Shown here piece after piece: positions 6,441 through 12,619 of a stretch of DNA of 12,619 nucleotides. The stretch's first letter is position 1, and each line of letters begins with the position of its first letter. The notes under the pieces were generated by a model that had not been told where the DNA came from, did not search any database, and saw nothing but the letters and a program-made list of their open reading frames with translations. The stretch spans positions 1 through 12,619 of the forward strand of contig CAINKA010000035.1 of assembly GCA_903849835.1 (NCBI GenBank), given 5' to 3'. A program made the translations under genes and the position numbers. The stretch comes from an uncultured Alphaproteobacteria bacterium. Lineage in GTDB: Bacteria; Pseudomonadota; Alphaproteobacteria; Rickettsiales; UBA1997.

Positions 6441-7082
6441 ATGCTAGTGAAGCTTTGCGGATTTACTGACGAAGAGTCAGTTAAAATCGCAATCGCAGAA
6501 AAATGTAACTTTCTCGGTTTTGTTTTTTACGACAAATCTCCGCGCTTCATCACGCCAGAAAATGCGGCAATAATTTCAGCAAAAGTTCCATCAAGTATCG
6601 CGAGAATTGCGGTGGTGGTTAATCCAAATCAAAGTCTCTTACAAAAAATTTCTGAAAAATTTGCACCAGATTTTTTCCAATTTCACGGCGATGAAACTGT
6701 CGAGTTTTTAAAGAAAGTAAGAGAAAAATTTCCAGAAATAAAAATTATTAAAGCTTTCAGAATCGCGTCAGAGAAGGATTTAGAGTTGGTAAAAAATTTT
6801 GAGAGTGCAGCAGATTTATTTTTGTTCGATGCCAAAGCCTCAGATGAATTTGGCGGAAGTGGAAAAAAATTTGATTGGAAAATTCTTCAAAATTTTAGCG
6901 GCAAAAAAGATTGGTTTTTATCCGGAGGATTAAACATCGAAAACATCGAGGAAGCCTTGAAAATTACGGGCGCGAAACTGATCGATATTTCCTCCGGAAT
7001 CGAAAAAACTCGTGGCAAAAAATCGCCAGAATTAATCGAGAAATTTATGAGAAAAACAAAAGCATATGCTAAAAAAAGTTAG
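6441..7082 (+). CDS. trpF: Phosphoribosylanthranilate isomerase TrpF, stand-alone
   Basis: A (beta/alpha)8-barrel enzyme that converts phosphoribosylanthranilate to carboxyphenylaminodeoxyribulose phosphate in tryptophan synthesis. The 213-residue protein has the N-terminal V-K-L-C-G motif with the catalytic cysteine C6. It also has F-Q-F-H-G-D-E in the mid-region, F-D-A-K-A with the catalytic aspartate D130, G-G-S-G-K-K-F-D-W after it, and the phosphate-binding F-L-S-G-G-L and I-S-S-G-I-E-K segments. The enzyme therefore appears intact. The frame is open upstream to 6348, but that extension overlaps ybaB; the ATG at 6441, four bases after the ybaB stop, gives the canonical start. The gene overlaps the permease by 17 bases (7066-7082). 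In alphaproteobacteria trpF usually precedes trpB and trpA; neither follows here, so whether the full pathway exists is unknown. Confidence 0.93.
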   Translation: MLVKLCGFTDEESVKIAIAEKCNFLGFVFYDKSPRFITPENAAIISAKVPSSIARIAVVVNPNQSLLQKISEKFAPDFFQFHGDETVEFLKKVREKFPEIKIIKAFRIASEKDLELVKNFESAADLFLFDAKASDEFGGSGKKFDWKILQNFSGKKDWFLSGGLNIENIEEALKITGAKLIDISSGIEKTRGKKSPELIEKFMRKTKAYAKKS

Positions 7083-9027
7083 AAATTTTTTATTCGGAAA
7101 TCCGCGCGATCCTTTCGATAAAGAGACGAGAAAAAATATTTCCTTGGTTGCGTTTTTAGCTTGGGTTGGCCTTGGCGCGGATGGAATTTCATCTTCATGC
7201 TACGGTCCAGAAGAAGCGTTTTTAGCGCTTGTAGGACATCAAGAACTTGCGATTTATTTGGCGATCGCAACTGCGATTACAGTCTTCATCATTTCCTACG
7301 CTTACACACAAGTTATCGAACTTTTTCCCAATGGTGGGGGAGGTTATCGAGTTGCAACGAAGCTTCTGGGAAAGCATGCCGGCCTTGTTTCCGGCTCAGC
7401 GCTGCTCATCGATTATGTTTTGACAATCTCAATTTCAGTCGCCAGTGGCATTGATGCGATTTTCAGTTTTATGCCGCTAGAATGGAAAATCGCAAAATTG
7501 CCGATCGAGTTGCTGATGGTGATTATGCTCGCTCTCCTCAATCTGCGCGGCATGAAAGAGTCGATAAAATTTTTGATGCCAGTTTTTCTTGGCTTCATCG
7601 TCACTCACATCATTTTAATTTTTTACGGAATTTTTGCTCATCGTTACGGCCTGTCAGAGCTTGTGCCTCAAGCAGTTGAAGAAACGAGAGAGCTAAAAGA
7701 TTCGATGGGATTAGTTTTTGTTTTGTCACTTTTTCTGAAAGCATTTTCGATGGGAGGTGGAACTTACACTGGCTTGGAAGCAGTTTCCAACAATGTTAAC
7801 ACCTTGTCCGAGCCGCGTGTTTACACGGCAAAATTAACAATGGCCTTGTTGGCAATTTCTTTGGCATTCACCGCAGCAGGAATAATTTTGCTCTATTTGC
7901 TTTGGGGAGTTGGAAAAGTTGAGGGGCAAACTTTGAACGCCACCACTTTTTACATCCTCACCGAAACTTGGAATTATGGTGAAATTGAATTCGGAGCTTT
8001 CATCGTTCCCATCGTTTTGATGTTGGAAGCGGGGCTGTTAGTCGTCGCTGCTAATTCAGGCTTCTTAGCTGGTCCAAATGTGGTTGCAAACATGGCATCG
8101 GATGAGTGGATGCCAAAATCTTTTAGCTCACTTTCAAGCAGATTGGTGGTTAAAAACGGAATTTTATTCATGGCGATTTCGGCCATCTGCACACTTCTGG
8201 TGACGGGAGGATCAGTTCACGTCCTCGTCGTTCTTTACTCGATTAACGTCTTCATCACCTTTTCGATGTCGCTGCTCGGACTAAGCATTTACTGGTTCCG
8301 TCACCGCCGCAGAAAACCTCACTGGAGAAGAAAACTAATAATTTCTGCGATCGGATTTGTTCTTTGTTTTGGAATTTTAGTGATCACAACTTTCGAAAAA
8401 TTTTACGAAGGCGGATGGATCACATTGCTCATCACCTCAATCTTCGTCGGCATCGGACTGCTGATCAAAAGAATGTATCGCCAGCTCAAAATGCGTTTGA
8501 TGCAAAAGGAAATGAAATTTTATGGCTACGATATCGCGCCTGCAATCGATCCGGTTGGAGAGGTTGACAAGAGCGCCCCGACCGCGGCAATCATTGTCGA
8601 TCAAACCTTCGGCAGCGGCATGAACTGCCTGCTGGAAATCAAAAAACTTTTCCCCGGAATTTTTAAAAATTTTATTTTTGTGACTGTCGGCGAAGTGGAT
8701 TCAAACACTTTTCGTGAAGAAAAAAAATGGCGCGATATGCGTCGCAAAACCAAAGTGACTTTGCGCAAATATAAAAACTACTGCAATGCCAACGGACGCT
8801 TCGCCAAAGCCTATGTCGGATATGACACTGACATCGTGGAGAAGCTCACGCAACTTACGGATCGTGTGGCGAAAGATTACCACAATGTCGTGTTTTTCGG
8901 CACGAAATTTATTTTCGACAATGAAAATATTTTTACCCAAATTCTTTTTAACCACGTGCCTTACATCATGCAGAGAAGGCTCCACGTGCGTGGGCAGAAC
9001 ATGGTGATTTTGCCGATGAAGATCTGA
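7066..9027 (+). CDS. APC-superfamily permease, KimA-like (predicted potassium importer)
   Basis: Predicted inner-membrane transporter of 653 residues with about twelve hydrophobic segments between residues 25 and 475, then a soluble C-terminal region of about 175 residues. The first helix has G-A-D-G-I-S-S-S-C-Y-G-P-E-E, corresponding to the D-A-L-S-S-x-A-Y-G motif of KimA/YdaO-type members of the APC superfamily, and helix 3 has S-G-S-A-L-L-I-D-Y-V-L-T. The N-terminal N-F-L-F-G-N-P resembles the start of Bacillus KimA (recalled from memory), supporting the ATG at 7066. KimA is a high-affinity potassium importer controlled by cyclic di-AMP. The substrate here could also be an amino acid, as many relatives are annotated simply as amino acid permeases. 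The start overlaps the trpF stop by 17 bases, implying translational coupling. An inverted repeat pair follows the stop. Confidence 0.75.
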   Translation: MLKKVRNFLFGNPRDPFDKETRKNISLVAFLAWVGLGADGISSSCYGPEEAFLALVGHQELAIYLAIATAITVFIISYAYTQVIELFPNGGGGYRVATKLLGKHAGLVSGSALLIDYVLTISISVASGIDAIFSFMPLEWKIAKLPIELLMVIMLALLNLRGMKESIKFLMPVFLGFIVTHIILIFYGIFAHRYGLSELVPQAVEETRELKDSMGLVFVLSLFLKAFSMGGGTYTGLEAVSNNVNTLSEPRVYTAKLTMALLAISLAFTAAGIILLYLLWGVGKVEGQTLNATTFYILTETWNYGEIEFGAFIVPIVLMLEAGLLVVAANSGFLAGPNVVANMASDEWMPKSFSSLSSRLVVKNGILFMAISAICTLLVTGGSVHVLVVLYSINVFITFSMSLLGLSIYWFRHRRRKPHWRRKLIISAIGFVLCFGILVITTFEKFYEGGWITLLITSIFVGIGLLIKRMYRQLKMRLMQKEMKFYGYDIAPAIDPVGEVDKSAPTAAIIVDQTFGSGMNCLLEIKKLFPGIFKNFIFVTVGEVDSNTFREEKKWRDMRRKTKVTLRKYKNYCNANGRFAKAYVGYDTDIVEKLTQLTDRVAKDYHNVVFFGTKFIFDNENIFTQILFNHVPYIMQRRLHVRGQNMVILPMKI

Positions 9028-9038
9028 TTTATTTTGAC

Positions 9039-9110
9039 GTCATGCTGAGCTTGTCGAAGCATGATTCGTGGCACATGCTTATAGTCATGCTTCGATAAGC
9101 TTAGCATGAC
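9039..9110. repeat. Family A doublet between the permease and hydrolase genes
   Basis: Inverted cores at 9040-9064 and 9085-9109, 20 nt apart. The arms differ from perfect complementarity at two places, both of which are G-U wobbles in the plus-strand transcript, so a 26-bp RNA hairpin including the outer G-C pair is still possible. Seven T residues at 9117-9123 follow after a six-base gap, so weak termination after the permease gene is conceivable. Confidence 0.88.
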
Positions 9111-9123
9111 ACTGAATTTTTTT

Positions 9124-10221
9124 ATGAAAAAAATAATCCCAATTTTCTTAGCTTTTTCCTTCCTAACTTCTTGCACAAATCTAGGAAATAACGAAGAGCT
9201 ACAAAAAAAATTAAAGCCGATTTGGAGCGAATATTTCAAAGAAGATTTTAACGATAGCAAAGCGATAAATGTTTTTGTTGTGACCAATCGCAAGGCAAAA
9301 AATAACGCCTTTAGCTGCGCCGATGACGGGTTTGGAGTTGATGCTGATTCAAAATTACAAAGCGGAATTTGTAAAATTAACGTTCCGAAAAATCACAATA
9401 TCGGAGAAATTACTTTCGCAAAAGATGCGCGACAATCTTCCGATAATTACTTCAAAATTTTAGAAACAAAAACTCTGCAAGAGTCTGAATTGATTGATGC
9501 GATTAAAAAAACAAAACGCACGCCACTAGTTTTCGTTCATGGATTTAACGTTCGCTACCAAGAAGCAATTCTTCGCGCTTCACAAATCGCTTACGACTTA
9601 AAATATCAAGGTCCGATTATTTTATTCACTTGGCCCGCAGGAGCTAAAGACGGCTTTCTGGAAGATGCGATGCTGAATAAAACTTATGAAAATAATTTTT
9701 CTAACGCGAAATTATCGATCGATTTTTTCAAAAATTTTCTGCTCAAATTGCAAGGTGAAAACATCAAAATTAATTTGCTGGTTCATTCGATGGGACATCA
9801 AGTTGTGCTTCCGGCATTAAAAAAATTAAACGAAGAAAATCCGAAAAAAGTTTTTATTAATGAGCTTTTTCTAAACGCTCCCGACTTTGATATCATTGAG
9901 TTCAGAGCTATTTCCAAAAATATAAAATCAATCAGCAATCACGTGACGCTTTATTGTTCCAACAATGACAAGGCGATGAGCGTTTCAAAAACTTTCAACA
10001 AAAATGAAAGGCTGGGTGCATGCATCGCTCTGGAAGATATGGATGCTGTAAATGTGAGTCTAATTGATGATCCATCGCTTGGTTTGGGGCACGGCTATTA
10101 TTCCTCGCGAGCAGTGTTAAATGATGTGTTTCAGGCGCTTCTGGGGATTGAGGCGAAGCACAGATTGTCAGTTGTGAAGAGTGATATTTTTAATGCGGAA
10201 AAATATTCTTTGAGGAAATAG
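9124..10221 (+). CDS. Alpha/beta-hydrolase lipoprotein (DUF900-like)
   Basis: Predicted lipidated serine hydrolase of 365 residues. A short signal peptide ends in the lipobox L-T-S-C with C17. The DUF900-type alpha/beta-hydrolase core shows the oxyanion-region motif V-F-V-H-G-F-N (136-142), F-T-W-P-A-G, the nucleophile elbow H-S-M-G-H with S222, the acid N-A-P-D-F-D with D254, and the likely catalytic histidine H323 in G-L-G-H-G-Y-Y. The triad is therefore complete, but the substrate is unknown; relatives are annotated as hydrolases or esterases without a defined role. The elbow lacks the usual glycine before the histidine, having valine instead. An in-frame ATG at 9106 would begin inside the upstream repeat; 9124 gives a normal lipoprotein signal. 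The T-run at 9117-9123 sits immediately before the start. The stop at 10219-10221 abuts the stop of the convergent START gene. Confidence 0.85.
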   Translation: MKKIIPIFLAFSFLTSCTNLGNNEELQKKLKPIWSEYFKEDFNDSKAINVFVVTNRKAKNNAFSCADDGFGVDADSKLQSGICKINVPKNHNIGEITFAKDARQSSDNYFKILETKTLQESELIDAIKKTKRTPLVFVHGFNVRYQEAILRASQIAYDLKYQGPIILFTWPAGAKDGFLEDAMLNKTYENNFSNAKLSIDFFKNFLLKLQGENIKINLLVHSMGHQVVLPALKKLNEENPKKVFINELFLNAPDFDIIEFRAISKNIKSISNHVTLYCSNNDKAMSVSKTFNKNERLGACIALEDMDAVNVSLIDDPSLGLGHGYYSSRAVLNDVFQALLGIEAKHRLSVVKSDIFNAEKYSLRK

Positions 10222-10674
10222 TTACGCAGACTGATTGACTTCCGCCGCCCTTTTTTCAAACGCCATCATCATCTTTTCCGCTGCTTTTGCAAAAATTCCG
10301 CCGATCATTTTTGTTAAAAAAACCGAGTGAAATTCGAACTCGATAAAAAATCCTACCTCACATTTTTCACCATCCAATTCACGAAATTTCCATTTATTTA
10401 CCAAATTTTTAAACGGACCTTCGATTGCCACGACATCGATGAAATAGTCGCCAGAGCTTGATTCGCCGTGCTTGACGTCAGAGCGATATTTTTCGAAAAA
10501 GTTTTTAAAATTAATTAACAAATCAGCGCGCAAATTTTCTTCGGAAATTTTTTCGATGATTTTTGCTTGCCTACACCAAGGTAAAAATTCTGGATATTTT
10601 TCGATATCCATCACTAGGTCGTACAAGTGTCGAGCTTTGTGGGGCAGGGTTCTGGATTGGGTAATTGAGGGCAT
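10222..10674 (-). CDS. RatA/Coq10-family START-domain protein
   Basis: A 150-residue single-domain protein of the START/SRPBCC fold, Coq10/RatA (PasT, YfjG) subfamily. Diagnostic stretches are the N-terminal S-R-T-L-P-H-K-A-R-H-L-Y-D-L-V, then D-I-E-K-Y-P-E-F-L-P-W-C, and the later I-E-G-P-F-K-N-L-V-N-K-W and E-F-E-F-H-S segments. Coq10 homologues bind ubiquinone or its intermediates and support respiratory electron transfer; the E. coli member has also been described as RatA, an inhibitor of 70S ribosome association. Alphaproteobacterial members are usually taken as Coq10-like. It is third in the minus-strand group ybgC-ffh-this gene, 71 bases after ffh, a gap that contains a degenerate palindromic repeat. 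There is no toxin-antitoxin partner next to it, so the old toxin annotation is not supported by context. Confidence 0.88.
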   Translation of the reverse strand: MPSITQSRTLPHKARHLYDLVMDIEKYPEFLPWCRQAKIIEKISEENLRADLLINFKNFFEKYRSDVKHGESSSGDYFIDVVAIEGPFKNLVNKWKFRELDGEKCEVGFFIEFEFHSVFLTKMIGGIFAKAAEKMMMAFEKRAAEVNQSA

Positions 10675-10703
10675 ATTTCGTCATTTAACATTTAGCAATT
10701 TGC

Positions 10704-10726
10704 CATGCTGAGCTTGTCAAAGCATG
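10704..10726. repeat. Family A repeat, single degenerate copy between ffh and the START gene
   Basis: CATGCT and AGCATG frame GAGCTTGTCAA, one or two bases from the family consensus. The following bases (CTTCGGCACAT) resemble the spacer after the left half at 9064 (TTCGTGGCACAT), so this may be a decayed doublet that kept its left half and spacer. It lies in the 71-base gap of the minus-strand group. Confidence 0.75.
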
Positions 10727-10745
10727 CTTCGGCACATCGAGAAGT

Positions 10746-12077
10746 TTATCCCATCATTTCTTGCATTTTTTTCGGATCAATTTTTCCAAATTTTTTCATC
10801 ATTTTTTGCATTTGTTTATATTTTTTTAGCAAGCGATTAACCTCTTGAATCGTGCTTCCAGCACCTTTTGCGATGCGATGTTTTCGAGAGGAATTTAAAA
10901 TATCCGGATTATTTTTTTCTTTTTCTGTCATCGATAAAATCAGTGCTTCTTGCAATTTTATTTCTTTTTCAAAGCCGCCAATTTTCCCCAAATGATCTTT
11001 AATTTTACCGGCTCCGGGTAAGAGACTCAGGATGTTGCTGATCCCTCCCATTTTTTTCATGTTGCGAATTTGTGACAGCAAATCGTTGAGATCGAACTGA
11101 CCTTTCTGCATTTTTTTTGCAGATTTTTCCATCTCAGAAATATCGAAAATTTCCTGCGCTTTTTCAACTAGAGAAACAACGTCGCCCATGCCGACGATCC
11201 TAGAGGCAATGCGGTCTGGATTGAATTCCTCGAGCTCTTCTAATTTTTCTCCAACGCCAATAAATTTGATCGGACAATTGGTGGCGGCCTTCATCGTGAG
11301 AGCAGCGCCGCCACGAGAATCTCCGTCTAAACGCGTCAAAATAATTCCGGTAAGCGCTAATTTTTCGTTAAAATTTTTCGCAACATTTATCGCATCTTGG
11401 CCAATCATCGCATCAACGACGAGCAAGATTTCCGTAGGGTTGGCGATGGATTTGATGCTGCATAATTCTTGCATCATTTCTTCGTTGATCGCGGTGCGAC
11501 CAGCAGTGTCTAAAATTAAAATTTCGTAACCGCCATCGATTGATTTTTGCAAAGCACGTTTCGTGATTTCGAGTGGATTTTCTTCGGGAATAATTTCCAA
11601 AGAATCGGAAAAAATTCTTTGTGCTAAAATTTCTAGCTGCTTTTGAGCCGCTGGTCTGTAGGTGTCAAGCGATGCTAATAAAACTTTTTTGTGATTTTTA
11701 TTTTTTAAACGCAGCGCAAGTTTTCCGGAAGTCGTGGTCTTTCCTGACGCTTGTAAACCGACCATTAAAATCACAATCGGAGGGCGGGCGTTAAAATTAA
11801 TTTCCGATTTTTCTCCGCCGAGCAATTTTACCAACTCATCGTGAAGAATTTTAATGATCATCTGTCCAGCAGAGACGCTCTTTACAACCTGTTGTCCCAA
11901 GGCTTCAGCCTTAATTTTTTCGATAAAATCTTTTGCGACCGGAAGAGAAACGTCGGCTTCCAAAAGCGCAATGCGAATTTCTCGCATCGTTAAATTTAAA
12001 TCGTCTTCCGAAATAAATTTCTTACCGGAAATTTTATCAAAAATTGTTGTGATTTTGGAGGAGAAGTTATCGAACAT
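10746..12077 (-). CDS. ffh: Signal recognition particle protein Ffh (SRP54)
   Basis: GTPase of the signal recognition particle, which binds signal sequences and 4.5S RNA and delivers ribosomes to FtsY at the membrane. The 443-residue protein shows an N-terminal helical domain (1-95) and a G domain with the P-loop G107-L-Q-A-S-G-K-T114. The G domain also has D-T-Y-R-P-A-A (138-144), D-T-A-G-R (190-194) and T-R-L-D-G-D (248-253). The Met-rich M domain (from about 325) includes the RNA-binding stretch R-I-A-K-G-A-G-S-T-I-Q-E-V near 401-413 and ends in a Met/Lys-rich tail. The P-loop has alanine at 110 where bacterial Ffh usually has glycine, a mild change. In many proteobacteria ffh precedes rpsP-rimM-trmD-rplS; here the next gene is a START-domain gene instead. 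It begins 25 bases after the ybgC stop. No Shine-Dalgarno sequence is evident. Confidence 0.97.
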   Translation of the reverse strand: MFDNFSSKITTIFDKISGKKFISEDDLNLTMREIRIALLEADVSLPVAKDFIEKIKAEALGQQVVKSVSAGQMIIKILHDELVKLLGGEKSEINFNARPPIVILMVGLQASGKTTTSGKLALRLKNKNHKKVLLASLDTYRPAAQKQLEILAQRIFSDSLEIIPEENPLEITKRALQKSIDGGYEILILDTAGRTAINEEMMQELCSIKSIANPTEILLVVDAMIGQDAINVAKNFNEKLALTGIILTRLDGDSRGGAALTMKAATNCPIKFIGVGEKLEELEEFNPDRIASRIVGMGDVVSLVEKAQEIFDISEMEKSAKKMQKGQFDLNDLLSQIRNMKKMGGISNILSLLPGAGKIKDHLGKIGGFEKEIKLQEALILSMTEKEKNNPDILNSSRKHRIAKGAGSTIQEVNRLLKKYKQMQKMMKKFGKIDPKKMQEMMG

Positions 12078-12095
12078 CGAAATAATTATTTGTTA

Positions 12096-12199
12096 CATTT
12101 CGTCATCCTTGGCGCGCAGCGTCGAGGATCTCCCGAGTTTTAGTTGCAGAGTTAAAACTCACGAGATCCTCGGCCTTTCTGTCCAAGGATGACGAAATG
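12096..12199. repeat. Palindromic repeat family C spanning the 3' end of ybgC
   Basis: A 104-nt near-palindrome. The outer 17-bp arms are exact complements (12096-12112 and 12183-12199), beginning CATTTCGTCATCCTTGG. An inner arm CGAGGATCTC (12123-12132) pairs with 12163-12172, and GAGTTTTA (12135-12142) pairs with TAAAACTC (12153-12160) around a 10-nt loop. The element covers the final 31 codons and stop of ybgC and reaches into the ybgC-ffh gap. Related palindromes built on a GTCATCC arm and an inner GAGGATC arm are common in alphaproteobacteria, from general knowledge. Confidence 0.9.
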
Positions 12200-12573
12200 G
12201 ATGAAGGGATTTTTTTTGGTTTAAAATTATCAGCTGCAACGCAGACTAGGTCTATGTTTAGGGTTGATAAAATTTTTCCAAATTTTGTCATTTTTTGTTC
12301 CATCGAAATCGATGCGGCGGAAATTTTTTTTATCTCAACTGACACTTCAATTTCATCATCAAGTCGTGCCGGAAAAACATATTCCACTTCGCATTTTCTG
12401 ACGACGAAAACCAAGTTTTCTTTTTGCGAAAGTTCGGATTGTGAAATGCCAAGAGTGCGCAAAAAATCAGTGCGCGCCCGTTCAAAAAATTTTAGATAAT
12501 TAGCGTAATAAACCACGCCGCCGGCGTCGGTGTCTTCGTAGTAGATGCGGTAGGTGAAATTATTTTTTTTCAT
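12103..12573 (-). CDS. ybgC: YbgC-type acyl-CoA thioesterase with repeat-encoded C-terminus
   Basis: Hot-dog-fold thioesterase of the 4-hydroxybenzoyl-CoA thioesterase/YbgC family. The signature Y-Y-E-D-T-D-A-G-G-V-V-Y-Y-A-N-Y occupies about residues 11-26, with the catalytic aspartate D16, followed by F-F-E-R-A-R-T and V-E-Y-V-F-P-A-R-L-D-D. YbgC hydrolyses acyl-CoA or acyl-ACP and is usually linked to tol-pal or to phospholipid metabolism; here it lies upstream of ffh, not next to tolQ. The protein is 156 residues, about 20 longer than E. coli YbgC as I recall it. The normal family ending (K-P-K-K-I-P-S-S) stops near residue 125. Residues 126-156 and the TGA stop are encoded entirely by a 104-nt palindromic repeat, so the tail is not part of the ancestral enzyme. 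Because the hot-dog core is complete, activity is probably retained. Confidence 0.92.
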   Translation of the reverse strand: MKKNNFTYRIYYEDTDAGGVVYYANYLKFFERARTDFLRTLGISQSELSQKENLVFVVRKCEVEYVFPARLDDEIEVSVEIKKISAASISMEQKMTKFGKILSTLNIDLVCVAADNFKPKKIPSSISSSLDRKAEDLVSFNSATKTREILDAARQG

Positions 12574-12603
12574 TTTTTAAAATTATTCTCTTCTCCCGTG
12601 ATG

Positions 12604-12619
12604 TCATGCTGAGCCTGTC
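12604..12619. repeat. Family A repeat, left half cut by the window edge
   Basis: The final 16 bases, from TCATGCTGAGCCTGTC, equal the first 16 of the left core at 3030. The repeat lies 30 bases upstream of the ybgC start. The rest of the unit, and probably a right-hand partner, lies beyond the window. Confidence 0.85.

Noticed and set aside
9106..9123. Earlier ATG of the hydrolase lipoprotein at 9106
   Set aside because: It lies in the repeat arm and adds six residues before a normal basic lipoprotein signal peptide beginning at 9124.
10222..10674. Toxin of a toxin-antitoxin system (RatA/PasT)
   Set aside because: No antitoxin partner is adjacent, and the sequence fits the Coq10-like START family that is widespread in alphaproteobacteria.
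10675..10684. ATTTCGTCAT upstream of the START gene as a family C remnant
   Set aside because: Only ten bases match the outer arm of the 12096-12199 element and there is no second arm, so chance is likely in AT-rich DNA.

Overview
This window looks like chromosomal DNA of an AT-rich alphaproteobacterium. The evidence is A/T-homopolymer-rich coding sequence with A/T-ending codons, a FixH/CcoI/CcoS cbb3-oxidase maturation set, a SPOR lipoprotein next to a DacF-type carboxypeptidase, and palindromic repeats that lie inside coding sequences. In-gene palindromes and base composition recall the Rickettsiales and related host-associated lineages, but that placement is inference. No phage, plasmid, transposase, CRISPR, tRNA or rRNA gene is visible.

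Layout, plus strand. Positions 65-3303 hold fixH, ccoI and ccoS, which insert the copper and complete assembly of a cbb3-type terminal oxidase; the structural ccoNOP genes probably lie upstream, outside the window. Positions 3423-9027 hold six tightly packed genes: a SPOR-domain lipoprotein, an unrecognised lipoprotein, a D-Ala-D-Ala carboxypeptidase, the nucleoid protein YbaB, a stand-alone TrpF, and a 12-TM APC permease resembling the potassium importer KimA. The first three look like a cell-wall module. A DUF900-type alpha/beta-hydrolase lipoprotein follows at 9124-10221.

Layout, minus strand. Reading from 12573 down to 10222 are ybgC (acyl-CoA thioesterase), ffh (SRP GTPase) and a RatA/Coq10-like START protein. 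The hydrolase and the START gene converge with stop codons exactly abutting at 10221/10222.

The most distinctive content is three families of palindromic repeats. Family A has a roughly 25-nt unit that often occurs as inverted pairs 20-25 nt apart, an architecture like REP doublets (REPINs). It is found at the left edge, inside ccoI, between ccoI and ccoS, between the permease and the hydrolase, between ffh and the START gene (single), and at the right edge. Family B is a short hairpin inside ccoI. Family C is a 104-nt palindrome that supplies the last 31 codons and the stop of ybgC. Thus two genes carry repeat-derived in-frame peptide segments. I see no wholly new multi-gene system; the repeats and their entry into proteins are the best leads.
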